From NCBI RefSeq assembly GCF_000160535.1, contig NZ_GG704781.1, positions 395,323-459,322 on the forward strand: a stretch of DNA of 64,000 nt, given 5' to 3'. Source of the DNA: Hallella bergensis DSM 17361. Its GTDB lineage: Bacteria; Bacteroidota; Bacteroidia; Bacteroidales; Bacteroidaceae. Made by a program: the position numbers and the translations under genes. Shown here one piece after another: positions 49,485 through 59,623 of this stretch (positions within the stretch are counted from its first letter, which is position 1; each line of letters begins with the position of its first letter). The notes under the pieces are model-generated. The model saw only the letters and a list, made by a program, of their open reading frames with translations. It did not search any database and was not told where the DNA came from.

Positions 49485-52064
49485 ATGAGAAAAGAATTAT
49501 TATTGACATTGGCATTGTTGACAGCTGGAACTTCCCAGACTTTGTATGCCCAACAATGGCCTGTCGTAAGACGTGAAGCCAAACCTGGACTACGCTGGTG
49601 GTGGCTTGGATCTGCAGTAGATAAACAAAACTTGCAGTGGAGTCTTAAACAATATGCTGAACATGGAGCCGGTGCAATCGAGATCACTCCTATTTATGGT
49701 GTGCAAGGAAACGAAAAAAATAATATTGAATATCTCTCAGACCGATGGATGGAAATGCTGCGCTATGTGCAGGCAGAAGCCAAACTAAATAATTTGGAGG
49801 TAGGAATGGCTACAGGAACGGGCTGGCCTTTTGGAGGACCGTGGGTGCCACTAAAAGAAAGTTGCTCGTTCATGGTTATTGAGAATGACACTGTAACCAA
49901 GAAGGAATACAGGAAATTACTCAAAACCCCGGGTGTGGACAAAGATAATAAAACATGCTTTGTCAATCGCTTTTATTTCCCTTTAAATAAGAAAACTTGG
50001 CGTGTCATCACACTTTGGCAACGCTATGGTGCCATGAAAGTGAAACGAGCTGCTCCTGGTGGTTCTGGATGGGTGATCGATCATTTTAATAAAACGGCGG
50101 TAGCAAACTATCTGAAACACATTGAGGCTGCTTTCGAGAGAACCAACACTCCCTACCCCCACACATTCTTCAACGACAGCTATGAAGTTAGTAATGCCGA
50201 CTATACCCCACAACTGTTTCCTGAGTTCAAAAAGAGACGCGGCTATTCTCTGGAAGAAAATTTTGACAAGTTGGTAGACGGGGATGAAAAGGTGGTTGCC
50301 GATTACCGCGAAACACTGGGAGATCTGCTTTTGGAGAATTTTACGCAAACGTGGACAGCATGGGCACACAGTCATGGTGCCATTACTCGTAATCAAGCTC
50401 ATGGCTCACCGGCTAATCTCATCGACTGTTATTCTGCTGTGGATATTCCAGAGATAGAAGGATTCGGACTTACCGATTTCAAAATCAAGGGACTACGTCA
50501 GGACGTGGGAATGACACGGAAGAATGATTCTGACTTTTCCATGTACAAATGGGCATCATCTGCTGCACACATCAACAACAAGCCCTATACTTCGAGTGAA
50601 ACATTTACATGGCTCACCGAACATTTCCGTACTTCGCTTTCACAAATGAAGCCGGACATGGACTTGATGTTCTGTGGAGGAGTCAATCACATGTTCTTCC
50701 ATGGTACGTCCTATTCACCCAAAGACGACGTGTGGCCGGGATGGAAATTCTATGCATCGGTCGATATGAGTCCCACAAATTCAATTTGGCGTGATGCCCC
50801 ATTCCTGATGAAGTATATCACGCGTTGCCAAAGCTTTTTGCAATGGGGCAAACCAGACAACGACTTTCTGGTGTTCCTCCCCGTGCGGGATGTCTGGCAC
50901 AAGCAGTCGAAGGGTAAACGGCTCATGCAGTTTGCCATTCACACCATGGGACGCCTTGCTCCGGAATTTGTTGATGCGATTGACAAGATAGATCATGCCG
51001 GATACGATTGCGACTATATCAGCGAGAAATACCTGCTTTCCACGAATATGGTCAACGGCATGTTGCAGACAGCTGCCGGTACCCGCTACAAGGCTCTTGT
51101 CATTCCAAACAACAATAATATTCTTACCGAAGCCGTCCGGAAACATATTGAAGACCTGAAACAGCATGGAGCACAAGTTATCATAGGAACCCGAGCTGCA
51201 GACTTGTCAAAATCTGCCAAAGCCGAGGAAATGAAATCGCGCCTCGGGTTGAAACTGATTCGACGATCCAACGGCAAGGGATTTCACTACTTCATAGCTA
51301 ACCTCGCCGATAAAGATATAGCAGATGATGTTAAACTTGCGGTGCCCTTCAAGGATGCTATGTGGTTTGACCCCATGAACGGACGTCGCTACCGTGCACA
51401 GACGGCTAATGGCAAAGTGCGCATCGAACTTCGTTCGGGGGAAAGCATGATACTCCAGACATTTACCAATAGTGATGAACCTCTGTTTGATAAGAACGTT
51501 GATGCAACCAAACATAGCGACACACTCGACTTTCGCAAGAACACTCCATACGACGGATCGATTCGATTGCTGAAGGGAAACTGGAAGCTTAGTTTCACCG
51601 AAACTTCGCCTGCCTGCGACCAAAGTTTTCACCTTGATACGTTACAGACGTGGGAAAATCTGAACGAAACCACCAAGTCATTGATGGGAACAGGTGTCTA
51701 CGAATGTAACATCAAATTGACCAAACAAGAGTTGCAACAATGCAACGACTGGGCTATCGATCTTGGCGACGTTCGCGAAAGTGCGCGTGTGTATATCAAC
51801 AACACCTTTGTGGGTTGTGCTTGGGCAGTGCCCTACGTGTTGCAATTCTCTGATGTTTTCAAGCCAGGCATTAATACCATTCGCATCGAAGTTACCAATC
51901 TTCCGGCCAATCGTATCAGTCAGCTCGATCGTGAGGGTTACAAATGGCGTAAAATGGAGGAAATCAACGTAGTTAACATTCACTATGAGAAACAAAGTTA
52001 TGCTGACTGGAAGCCCGTACCTTCGGGTTTGAACTCACGCATTATCTTATATAAGGTGAAATAA
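49485..52064 (+). CDS. Secreted GH106-type glycosidase (alpha-L-rhamnosidase family)
   Basis: Signal peptide to about residue 22. The N-terminal GLRWWWLGSAVDKQNL, GAGAIEITPIYGVQG and GTGWPFGGPWV stretches are typical of GH106 enzymes, which remove terminal rhamnose from pectins (RG-I, RG-II) and plant glycosides. A jelly-roll galactose-binding-like domain (about 690-850, GVYECNIKLTKQELQQ, WAVPYVLQF) ends the protein. 859 residues. It is 31 bp upstream of a GH2 enzyme, so the pair may trim one glycan. No SusCD genes are in the window. Confidence 0.87.
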   Translation: MRKELLLTLALLTAGTSQTLYAQQWPVVRREAKPGLRWWWLGSAVDKQNLQWSLKQYAEHGAGAIEITPIYGVQGNEKNNIEYLSDRWMEMLRYVQAEAKLNNLEVGMATGTGWPFGGPWVPLKESCSFMVIENDTVTKKEYRKLLKTPGVDKDNKTCFVNRFYFPLNKKTWRVITLWQRYGAMKVKRAAPGGSGWVIDHFNKTAVANYLKHIEAAFERTNTPYPHTFFNDSYEVSNADYTPQLFPEFKKRRGYSLEENFDKLVDGDEKVVADYRETLGDLLLENFTQTWTAWAHSHGAITRNQAHGSPANLIDCYSAVDIPEIEGFGLTDFKIKGLRQDVGMTRKNDSDFSMYKWASSAAHINNKPYTSSETFTWLTEHFRTSLSQMKPDMDLMFCGGVNHMFFHGTSYSPKDDVWPGWKFYASVDMSPTNSIWRDAPFLMKYITRCQSFLQWGKPDNDFLVFLPVRDVWHKQSKGKRLMQFAIHTMGRLAPEFVDAIDKIDHAGYDCDYISEKYLLSTNMVNGMLQTAAGTRYKALVIPNNNNILTEAVRKHIEDLKQHGAQVIIGTRAADLSKSAKAEEMKSRLGLKLIRRSNGKGFHYFIANLADKDIADDVKLAVPFKDAMWFDPMNGRRYRAQTANGKVRIELRSGESMILQTFTNSDEPLFDKNVDATKHSDTLDFRKNTPYDGSIRLLKGNWKLSFTETSPACDQSFHLDTLQTWENLNETTKSLMGTGVYECNIKLTKQELQQCNDWAIDLGDVRESARVYINNTFVGCAWAVPYVLQFSDVFKPGINTIRIEVTNLPANRISQLDREGYKWRKMEEINVVNIHYEKQSYADWKPVPSGLNSRIILYKVK

Positions 52065-52095
52065 TCTTATCCATCATCTAAATTTAAAACCCACT

Positions 52096-54483
52096 ATGAA
52101 GTATTTATATATATTCCTGTTTCTTATTCTGATGCCGTTTCAAGTTTCTGCACAGCGCACTGTGGAAGACTTCAACTACGGCTGGAAATTTCACTTGGGG
52201 AAAGCAGATCCCCAAAATCTTGACACAAGCAATTGGCGAACCATTGACGTTCCTCACGACTTCCAGATAGAGCAACCCTGGGTAGCCCCCTCTGCCGACG
52301 AGAAAGCCAGCAACAGCGATGGTGCAGCCAATTTCAAGAGTCGCCTCTCTGCACGTGCTTTCAAAGAGATGGGCGAAGGCTGGTATGTCAAAACCTTTAC
52401 TCCCGGCACTAATCTTGAAAACAAGCGGACCATCCTTGATTTCGAAGGAATCATGTATGTCGGCGATGTCTATCTCAATGGAGTGCGTGTTGGCGGCACC
52501 GACTATGGCTATGTTGGATTTGAGATAGACCTTACAGGAAAACTTAAATACGGTCAGCCCAATACGATAGCCGTTAGAGCGTCTACTGGTAATCCCAAAG
52601 ACTCGCGATGGTACACGGGAGGAGGCTTGTTCAGGGATGTGCACCTCATCACTACCCATCCACAGATGTACTTCGCGCGTCACCCCCTGTTTGTTACCAC
52701 CAAGGATAATCGTGATGTCAATGTGCAAATAGAGGTAGCTAATTATACGCGTAACAACGAGGTAAATCTCCAACTTGACATTCGCGATGCCAAAGGAACA
52801 ACAATTTACTCCAAGAGGCAGGCTGTCCCGTTTAATCGTCGTTCTAGAACCAACGAACTGAAATGGGAGACCATCAGGATAGACAATGCTCATCTGTGGA
52901 GCGTCGAAGATCCTCATCTCTATACGGCAAGTGTTACCCTATACGACAGCAATAATGAGAAAGTTATCGACCGCACCTCCACCCGATTCGGTGTGCGGAC
53001 ATTCGAAATAGGTCCGGAGTTTGGTCTCAAACTCAACGGCAAGAAGGTGTTGCTCAAGGGAATTGCTAACCACCACACATTGGGTGCACTGGGTGCAGCG
53101 GCTTATCCACGTGCCATAGAAAAACGTCTGGAATTGCTTAAGGAATTTGGGTTCAACCATATTCGTAGCAGTCACAATCCCTATTCTGAAAGCTTTCTTC
53201 AACTTTGCGACTCGCTTGGCTTTATTGTTGTGGATGAACTCTACGACAAATGGTTGCAGCAATACACAGGTGGGCGCACACCTTGGATGCAGCAATGGCC
53301 ATACCAGTTGCCCGAATGGGTTAAACGAGACAGAAATCATGCCTGTATTGCCATGTGGAGTCTTGGGAATGAACTTCAAACATACGCTAACCTACCCTTT
53401 AACGACTGGGGAGCCACACCATATCGCATGCTGAAAACCGTATTGCAACGATATGATGACACCCGCAAGATAACAGTAGCCATGCATCCCCGTGGTCGCA
53501 ATCACCAGACTGATTCATTGCCGTGCGACCTCGCCATGATTACAGATGTGCAGGCTTACAATTACAGATATATGTATTTTCCGGGAGACCGGCAGAAGTT
53601 TCCTTGGATGACATTCTACCAGAGCGAGGCCAATCTCTCGATGATGGGTCCAAACTTTTTCAGTATGGATCTTGATAAGGTCATTGGACTGGCCTATTGG
53701 GGTATGATTGATTATCTTGGCGAGAGCATGGGATGGCCGCGCAAGGGATGGACAGATGGGGTTTTTGATGTTTCGTTACAACCTAAACCTACGGCCTATT
53801 TGTTGCGCTCTATGTTCAAACCTGATGAGCCGGTTTGCCATATTGGTATTATTGACTCAAAAGCGGACATCACAGAGTGGAATGGTATCATCTTTTCAAA
53901 CGATGGCATGAGTGACCATTGGAATAGGCGTCCGGGACAAAAGCTGTCACTCAAAGTGTTCACCAATGCTGACAGAGTAGAACTTGTGGTTAACGGAAAG
54001 AAAGTGGCTGAGCAAAACAATACCACGGATCCGAAGGGCAGAAATCAACTCCGATTCAACAACATTGAATATCAGCCAGGATATATTGAAGCCATGGCTT
54101 ATAAGAATGGTAAGCGTGTGACCAGTCACCGCATAGAAACCACCGGTGCAACAAGGAAATTGTTGCTTACAGCCGATGCTCGGACATGGCATGCCGATGG
54201 TCAGGATCTACAACATGTCAGGATAACAGCCGTGGATCGCAACGGGCGACGAGTGCCCTCAGAACAAGGTAAACTTAGCTTCGAAGTAGAGGGTGATGCG
54301 CGCATTGTAGCTGTGGATAATGGCAACATGTTGTCTGATGAACTTCATGTAGCCAGTGAGCGAAGCCTTTACAATGGCTCTGCGTGGGTGATATTGCGTG
54401 CAGGCAAAACTTCAGGGAAAGTGATGCTGAAAGTTACTGACGGCAAAGGCAAGACCACTAAGCTGAACTTAACAACAAAATAG
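52096..54483 (+). CDS. Secreted GH2 glycosidase (beta-galactosidase-like)
   Basis: Signal peptide to about residue 19, then the GH2 sugar-binding domain (ERTV... to about 200), immunoglobulin-like domain and TIM barrel (KGIANHHTLGALGAA, FNHIRSSHNPYS). Acid/base E426 lies in WSLGNELQ and the nucleophile E511 in YQSEAN. A DUF4982-type domain (FTNADRVELVVNGKKVAEQ) and a C-terminal GH2 domain (VRITAVDRNGRRVPS) follow. 795 residues. Beta-galactosidase, glucuronidase or mannosidase are all compatible; it works with the GH106 enzyme next door. Confidence 0.91.
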   Translation: MKYLYIFLFLILMPFQVSAQRTVEDFNYGWKFHLGKADPQNLDTSNWRTIDVPHDFQIEQPWVAPSADEKASNSDGAANFKSRLSARAFKEMGEGWYVKTFTPGTNLENKRTILDFEGIMYVGDVYLNGVRVGGTDYGYVGFEIDLTGKLKYGQPNTIAVRASTGNPKDSRWYTGGGLFRDVHLITTHPQMYFARHPLFVTTKDNRDVNVQIEVANYTRNNEVNLQLDIRDAKGTTIYSKRQAVPFNRRSRTNELKWETIRIDNAHLWSVEDPHLYTASVTLYDSNNEKVIDRTSTRFGVRTFEIGPEFGLKLNGKKVLLKGIANHHTLGALGAAAYPRAIEKRLELLKEFGFNHIRSSHNPYSESFLQLCDSLGFIVVDELYDKWLQQYTGGRTPWMQQWPYQLPEWVKRDRNHACIAMWSLGNELQTYANLPFNDWGATPYRMLKTVLQRYDDTRKITVAMHPRGRNHQTDSLPCDLAMITDVQAYNYRYMYFPGDRQKFPWMTFYQSEANLSMMGPNFFSMDLDKVIGLAYWGMIDYLGESMGWPRKGWTDGVFDVSLQPKPTAYLLRSMFKPDEPVCHIGIIDSKADITEWNGIIFSNDGMSDHWNRRPGQKLSLKVFTNADRVELVVNGKKVAEQNNTTDPKGRNQLRFNNIEYQPGYIEAMAYKNGKRVTSHRIETTGATRKLLLTADARTWHADGQDLQHVRITAVDRNGRRVPSEQGKLSFEVEGDARIVAVDNGNMLSDELHVASERSLYNGSAWVILRAGKTSGKVMLKVTDGKGKTTKLNLTTK

Positions 54484-54543
54484 GCAGGAAGAGTATCACT
54501 ATTGTCGGAATTGAATTAATATTATTTACTTTAATTTGAAAAT

Positions 54544-55101
54544 ATGGAACAGAAGAATCAAGAAGAACTCCGCAGAGAGATGGAAGAAGAGATAGCAGCC
54601 AATGAGGCAGCTGACAAGCAATCTCGTCGTCGTCTTATACGCAATCTCATCATTGCAGCTGCTATCCTTGTTATGGTTTTTGGAGGCTATCTGGCACTCC
54701 GACCTAACGAAGAGCCTGAGGTCTATTACAAAAATGGGAATATAGACTATGTAAGACAGGCTGACAAGCTACGTCGCACCACTAATTTCAAGAGTGTGCA
54801 GGAGTTTCGTGGTGGCTATGCCATAGTGAGCGATGGAAAGAAATATGGAGTGGTCGATGTGAAGGGTTCTATTATATGCCCCGTAAAATATGATGCCATT
54901 GAATCCAACTACAGCGAGCATTATCCTGATATGTGTCAAGTTCGCCTTAACGACAAGTTGGGACTTGTTGACAAGAATGGCAAGGAGGCGGTTAAACCTA
55001 TCTATGATGACATGGGACCTCTCAGCAATTCTATGATTCAAGTAACACAAGGGGAAGAGCAATTCTATATCAATATGGAAGGTAAACGTCTGCAAGAATA
55101 A
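54544..55101 (+). CDS. Membrane-anchored WG-repeat protein
   Basis: An acidic, helical N-terminus (1-30) and one membrane helix (about 32-50, NLIIAAAILVMVFGGYLAL) precede three WG-like repeats of about 30 residues (GGYAIVSDGKKYGVVDVKGS, VRLNDKLGLVDKNGKEAVKP, MIQVTQGEEQFYINMEGKR). WG repeats are beta-rich and usually bind other macromolecules. Function unknown. It follows the GH2 gene by 60 bp and ends at a strong bidirectional terminator. Confidence 0.86.
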   Translation: MEQKNQEELRREMEEEIAANEAADKQSRRRLIRNLIIAAAILVMVFGGYLALRPNEEPEVYYKNGNIDYVRQADKLRRTTNFKSVQEFRGGYAIVSDGKKYGVVDVKGSIICPVKYDAIESNYSEHYPDMCQVRLNDKLGLVDKNGKEAVKPIYDDMGPLSNSMIQVTQGEEQFYINMEGKRLQE

Positions 55102-55133
55102 TACGTCTCCCTATCAAATCCCTACCAAACATA

Positions 55134-55177
55134 AAAAAGGCTTCCCATACAGATAAATTCTAATGGGAAGCCTTTTT
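55134..55177. terminator. Bidirectional intrinsic terminator between WG gene and yebC
   Basis: A perfect 15-bp stem (AAAAAGGCTTCCCAT / ATGGGAAGCCTTTTT) around a 14-nt loop, with A- and T-tracts on the outer sides, serves both convergent genes. Confidence 0.92.
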
Positions 55178-55223
55178 CCTCCAACTCAACAAAGTTGAGC
55201 GGCATTATGATGCGGTTTGTGAT

Positions 55224-55949
55224 TTATTCAGGTTTCATATTGGTGTAAACATTCTGAACATCATCAAACTCTTCAAGTTTTTCAACCATTTTGTCAATCG
55301 TTTCACGTTCTTCCGGTGTAACGTCTTTCAAGTCGTTGGGAATGCGAGTAAACTCTGCACTTGTTATTTCAAACCCATTGTCTTCAAGGTATTTCTGTAT
55401 GTCGCCGAAGCTTGTGGGTGCTCCGTATATAGTGATTTCACCTTCTTCTTCATCAATATCATACTCATCGTCAACTTCGTAGTCTATGAGATCAAGAATA
55501 AGGCTGTCCATTTCCAAGTCCTCTTTTTGCTTAAATGTAAATACACATTTATGGTCGAAAAGGAAACTCAACGAACCTTGCGTTCCAAGGTTACCGCTGA
55601 ATTTATTGAATACCGAACGCACATCCCCAACTGTACGCGTGGTATTGTCGGTCAGGGTGTCAACAAAAACGGCTATTCCATGAGGACCATAACCTTCGTA
55701 GGGCACTTCTTTATATTCGCTATTGTCCTTGCCCTGAGCATTTTTAATGGCACGTTCGATATTGTCTTTAGGCATGTTCTCGCGCTTGCATGTAGCAATT
55801 ATAGCACGTAGCGTAGGGTTGTTTTCCGGTTCCGGTCCACCTGCTTTAACTGCTATGGCAATCTGTTTGCCTAATTTGGTGAATGTGCGAGCCATATGAC
55901 CCCATCTTTTCAATTTCGCAGCTTTGCGATATTCGAATGCTCTTCCCAT
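55224..55949 (-). CDS. yebC: YebC/PmpR-family protein
   Basis: MGRAFEYRKAAKLKRWG and the ARTFTKLGKQIAIAVKAGGP region match the family, followed by NPTLRAIIATCKRENMPKDNIERAI. YebC proteins act as DNA-binding regulators in some bacteria and, by recent work, as ribosome-associated factors that help translate polyproline stretches. The 241-residue length is normal. It lies 36 bp downstream of pheT on the same strand. Confidence 0.95.
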   Translation of the reverse strand: MGRAFEYRKAAKLKRWGHMARTFTKLGKQIAIAVKAGGPEPENNPTLRAIIATCKRENMPKDNIERAIKNAQGKDNSEYKEVPYEGYGPHGIAVFVDTLTDNTTRTVGDVRSVFNKFSGNLGTQGSLSFLFDHKCVFTFKQKEDLEMDSLILDLIDYEVDDEYDIDEEEGEITIYGAPTSFGDIQKYLEDNGFEITSAEFTRIPNDLKDVTPEERETIDKMVEKLEEFDDVQNVYTNMKPE

Positions 55950-55985
55950 TGGAGTTTATTCTTTAAATGTAATATTATTAGTTTA

Positions 55986-58454
55986 TTATCTAAGTTCTGC
56001 ACCTAATTTAGAAGTCAAGTTCTTTATGAGCTTCTTCATGATTGAGTCAATCTTATTGTCAGTCAAGGTTTGTGCGTCATCTTCAAGAGTAAAGTTTACT
56101 GCATAACTCTTTTTGCCCTCAGGAAGATTCTTTCCTTGATACACATCGAACAATTTAACTTGTTTGAGTAGTTTTTTCTCTGTCTGATGTGCAATTTCTT
56201 CAATTTGGGCAAACTCTATATTTTCATCAACCAACAATGCGAGATCACGACTAACAGAAGGATACTTGTTGAGCTCTGTGAATTCAACTTTGTTTTTCTT
56301 AATCGCCTTCATTAATCCTGCCCAATTGAACTCGGCATAGAATACATCATTGTCAATGTCGAATTTGTGTAGAACGCACCTGCTTAGTTTTCCAAACTCT
56401 ACAAGAACTTGACCATTACGGCTGTTCTGTGTGAGTCCGTAGGCAAAAATATTGTTCTTTGTTTTTGTAGTAACCAGCATTGATTTGGAAATGCCTAAGC
56501 GCATAAAAACATTTTCTACGTAAGCCTTAAGCTCATAGAAAGAACTCTCCTCGTCTCCATGCACCCAAGAATTTTCCACTCTCTTTCCCGTTATCCATAT
56601 GCCAAGATGATGTTCCTGAGAATAAGCTTTAACAGGAGATTGGTCGTTTTCTTTTTCCGCGCTATACTTATATACGTTGCCTAACTCGAAGAATTTGAGA
56701 TTATTACGTTTCCTGTTTATGTTACGTGCTAAGGATTCCAGACCTCCATATAATAGAGTCTGCCGCATAACACCCAAGTCGGCACTCAGAGGATTCATCA
56801 ATTTGACGGTGTTGTCCCATGGATAGGACGAAACAGAGTCGCTATTATAGTATGAAGATTTGGTCAGGGAATTGTTAATAATTTCATTAAAGCCACACCC
56901 AACCAATTGTTCACTGACGATATTTTCGAGTTGGTGTTCTTTATCCTGGTCGCCGGCTACTGTCAATGACGACTTCAATATTGTTGGAATTTCAATATTG
57001 TTATAACCGTAGATACGAAGGATTTCTTCCACAACATCGCATGGACGTTGGACATCCACACGGTAGGCCGGTACCAACAGTTGAAGTCCGTCATGGTCTT
57101 CATGCTCAATTTTTATGCCCAAACTCTGAACAATATTCTTAATGGTATCGTTTCCTATTTGCTTGCCTATCAGCCTGTCGCAATATTCGAACTGAAGATT
57201 TACTTTAAAATCTTCAAGAGGTTCGGGATAAATATCCTTGATTTGCATGGAAACCTGACCTCCTGATAACTTTTTACACAAAATAGCAGCCTGTTTCAGG
57301 GCGTATATTTGTCCGTTAGGATCTATTCCACGTTCAAATCTGAAACTGGAATCTGTACTTAATCCGTGGCGGCGTGCACTCTTTCGGATCCACGTTGGAT
57401 GGAAATAAGCACTTTCCAAAACCACGTTTTTGGTGGATTCGTATGTGCCGGAACCCTGTCCCCCGAAAATGCCAGCTATACACATGGGTGCCTCAGCGTT
57501 GCAAATGCTTAAATCATGCTCTCCAAGTTCGTGCTCTACCCCATCCAGGGTTACAAACTTAGTCCCCTCCGGTTGGGTTCTAACTATGATTTTATGACCG
57601 GTCACCATATCTGCGTCAAAACAGTGCATCGGCTGACCGTATGCCATCATAATATAATTGGTGATGTCTACAATGTTATTGATTGGACGAAGACCGATGG
57701 TGGTCAGCTTATCTTTTAACCATTGCGGGCTTTCTTTCACTTCACAGTTTGTGATGCTCAAGCAAGCATATCGTTTGCAAGCCTGGGTGTTTTCTATCTC
57801 GACATCAATGTTCAACTCTTCATTATCTACGGCGAATTCTGAGCAGTCCGGGCGATGCAGCGAAGTCTTGTATCCCCGTTGAAGCAGCCAAGCATACATG
57901 TCGCGAGCCACTCCGTAGTGGCTTAATGCGTCTGCTCGATTGGCCGTAATGTCGATATCTATCAACCAGTCGCTCTCCAAGTGATAATAGTCAGCGGCAG
58001 GTGTGCCGACGATTGCATCTTCCGGAAGAACGATAATTCCATCATGATTGGTTCCGATGCCTATTTCATCTTCGGCACAAATCATACCCAAGCTGTCCAC
58101 ACCACGCAAGCGTGTTTTCTTGATCGTAAACTTGTTGTCGCCATCATAAAGAACGCACCCCAGGTCGGCAACAATAACCTTTTGTCCGGCAGCAACATTG
58201 GGAGCCCCACAAACGATTTGCTGAGGTTCTTCTTTTCCCAAATCAACTGTTGTTATATGGAGGTGATCACTGTTAGGGTGTTCTTCGCAAGTCAGCACCT
58301 TACCTACATAAAGGCCTTTCAAGCCTCCCTTGATGGCCTGAATCTCTTCCAAACTACTTACTTCGAGTCCTGTGGAAGTTAATGCTTCGGCCGTTTCCTG
58401 AGGGGTAAGGGAGAAGTCTACGTATTCCTTAAGCCATTGATATGAAATCTTCAT
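55986..58454 (-). CDS. pheT: Phenylalanine-tRNA ligase beta subunit
   Basis: The tRNA-positioning and editing subunit of PheRS. Order: EMAP/OB tRNA-binding domain at about 40-150 (VGKVLTCEEHPNSDHLHITT), B3/B4 editing domain at about 210-400 (IVDITNYIMMAYGQPMHCFD), B5 domain near 415-480, catalytic-like core and C-terminal FDX-ACB domain (KYPSVSRDLALLVDENIEF). 822 residues. It is separate from pheS and is followed by yebC. The -7 box at 58497-58490 is its promoter. Confidence 0.98.
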   Translation of the reverse strand: MKISYQWLKEYVDFSLTPQETAEALTSTGLEVSSLEEIQAIKGGLKGLYVGKVLTCEEHPNSDHLHITTVDLGKEEPQQIVCGAPNVAAGQKVIVADLGCVLYDGDNKFTIKKTRLRGVDSLGMICAEDEIGIGTNHDGIIVLPEDAIVGTPAADYYHLESDWLIDIDITANRADALSHYGVARDMYAWLLQRGYKTSLHRPDCSEFAVDNEELNIDVEIENTQACKRYACLSITNCEVKESPQWLKDKLTTIGLRPINNIVDITNYIMMAYGQPMHCFDADMVTGHKIIVRTQPEGTKFVTLDGVEHELGEHDLSICNAEAPMCIAGIFGGQGSGTYESTKNVVLESAYFHPTWIRKSARRHGLSTDSSFRFERGIDPNGQIYALKQAAILCKKLSGGQVSMQIKDIYPEPLEDFKVNLQFEYCDRLIGKQIGNDTIKNIVQSLGIKIEHEDHDGLQLLVPAYRVDVQRPCDVVEEILRIYGYNNIEIPTILKSSLTVAGDQDKEHQLENIVSEQLVGCGFNEIINNSLTKSSYYNSDSVSSYPWDNTVKLMNPLSADLGVMRQTLLYGGLESLARNINRKRNNLKFFELGNVYKYSAEKENDQSPVKAYSQEHHLGIWITGKRVENSWVHGDEESSFYELKAYVENVFMRLGISKSMLVTTKTKNNIFAYGLTQNSRNGQVLVEFGKLSRCVLHKFDIDNDVFYAEFNWAGLMKAIKKNKVEFTELNKYPSVSRDLALLVDENIEFAQIEEIAHQTEKKLLKQVKLFDVYQGKNLPEGKKSYAVNFTLEDDAQTLTDNKIDSIMKKLIKNLTSKLGAELR

Positions 58455-58489
58455 TATAAAAGAGTTTTACCTTCGTCAAAATTTGGAAG

Positions 58490-58497
58490 CAAAATTA
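58490..58497 (-). promoter_or_regulatory. -7 box of pheT-yebC
   Basis: TAATTTTG on the minus strand, 35 bp upstream of the pheT ATG at 58454. Confidence 0.6.
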
Positions 58498-58596
58498 CTA
58501 AAAAATAATGACGTGTCAAAATACCCGTCAGTTTTTCTTGCGCCCACGCTCATCCGTGCGACAACTGTGCGTATCAAAGTTGAAAATGAAACGTAT

Positions 58597-59547
58597 TTAC
58601 ACTTTGTTTTGCGGGCTTCCCTCCAAGAAGGCCTTTACATTGTCTGCCGCAATATTGATTAATCTTGTGCGCGCCTCCTTGGAAGCCCATGCAATATGGG
58701 GTGTGAAGTAAGCATGGGTTTGTTTGAGTAACGGATTGTCTTTTGAAGGTGGTTCCAGAGCCATCACATCAGCCCCGTATCCCTTGAGATGCCCGCTGTC
58801 CAACGCCTTGGCAACCGCTTTCTCATCGACCAGTTGTCCTCTGCCGGTATTAATCAAAATTGAGCCCGGTTTCATGAGTTCCAGCCTTTCTGCATTGATC
58901 AGTTTGTCTGTGTCCTTGGTCAGTGGACAATGCAAAGACAGGACATCAGCTATGCTCAACAAGCCATTGAGCGTTGTCTTCTGAATGCCGGATGGCAACA
59001 AGGCCGACTCCTTGGAAGTCACGGCGAAAACATCCATGCCAAACTGTCGTGCAATAGTAGCCACGCGCATCCCAATATTCCCCAAGCCGACAATGCCTAT
59101 TATTTTTCCGGAAAGTTCGGTCAATGGTGTATCCCAATAACAGAAGTCTGCGTTCTTGCTCCATCGTCCACTGCGTACTTGGTCGGCATAGTGCCCCACT
59201 TGGTTTGTGATGTTCAAGATGTGCGCAAAAGTCATTTGCACCACGCTATCGGTACTGTAGGCGGGTATGTTGGAAACAACAATCCCCTTTTGCCTTGCAT
59301 AGTCCACATCAATGATGTTGTACCCGGTCGCCAACACGCCTATATATTTCAACTTTGGAAGTTTGTCGATGACTTCCGCGGTGATCTTGACTTTATTTGA
59401 AAGAATGATGTCGGCATCTTGTGCACACTCCACCACCTTTGTTGTAGAGGTGCGTGGATATACTGTCAATTCTCCAAGAGCTTCTAAACGCTCCCATGAA
59501 AGATCGCCCGGGTTGGCCGAGTAACCATCTAATACTACTATTTTCAT
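58597..59547 (-). CDS. hprA: D-2-hydroxyacid dehydrogenase (glycerate dehydrogenase-like)
   Basis: NAD(P)-dependent enzyme interconverting 2-oxo and D-2-hydroxy acids; hydroxypyruvate/glycerate is the usual annotation in Bacteroidetes. The dinucleotide site is GIVGLGNIGMRVA at about 148-160; catalytic arginine, glutamate and histidine are in INTGRGQLVDE, ALEPPSKDN and TPHIAWASKEAR. At 316 residues it is the usual length. The N-terminus (MKIVVLDGYSANPGDLSWE) is typical. Exact substrate not decidable here. Confidence 0.9.
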   Translation of the reverse strand: MKIVVLDGYSANPGDLSWERLEALGELTVYPRTSTTKVVECAQDADIILSNKVKITAEVIDKLPKLKYIGVLATGYNIIDVDYARQKGIVVSNIPAYSTDSVVQMTFAHILNITNQVGHYADQVRSGRWSKNADFCYWDTPLTELSGKIIGIVGLGNIGMRVATIARQFGMDVFAVTSKESALLPSGIQKTTLNGLLSIADVLSLHCPLTKDTDKLINAERLELMKPGSILINTGRGQLVDEKAVAKALDSGHLKGYGADVMALEPPSKDNPLLKQTHAYFTPHIAWASKEARTRLINIAADNVKAFLEGSPQNKV

Positions 59548-59623
59548 CTCTTTTTTTTCTTGGTTTTACGTTGGTGTTGTCATACATTGAGGCTACTTGA
59601 GACCGACATTGTATGTTGATTAA

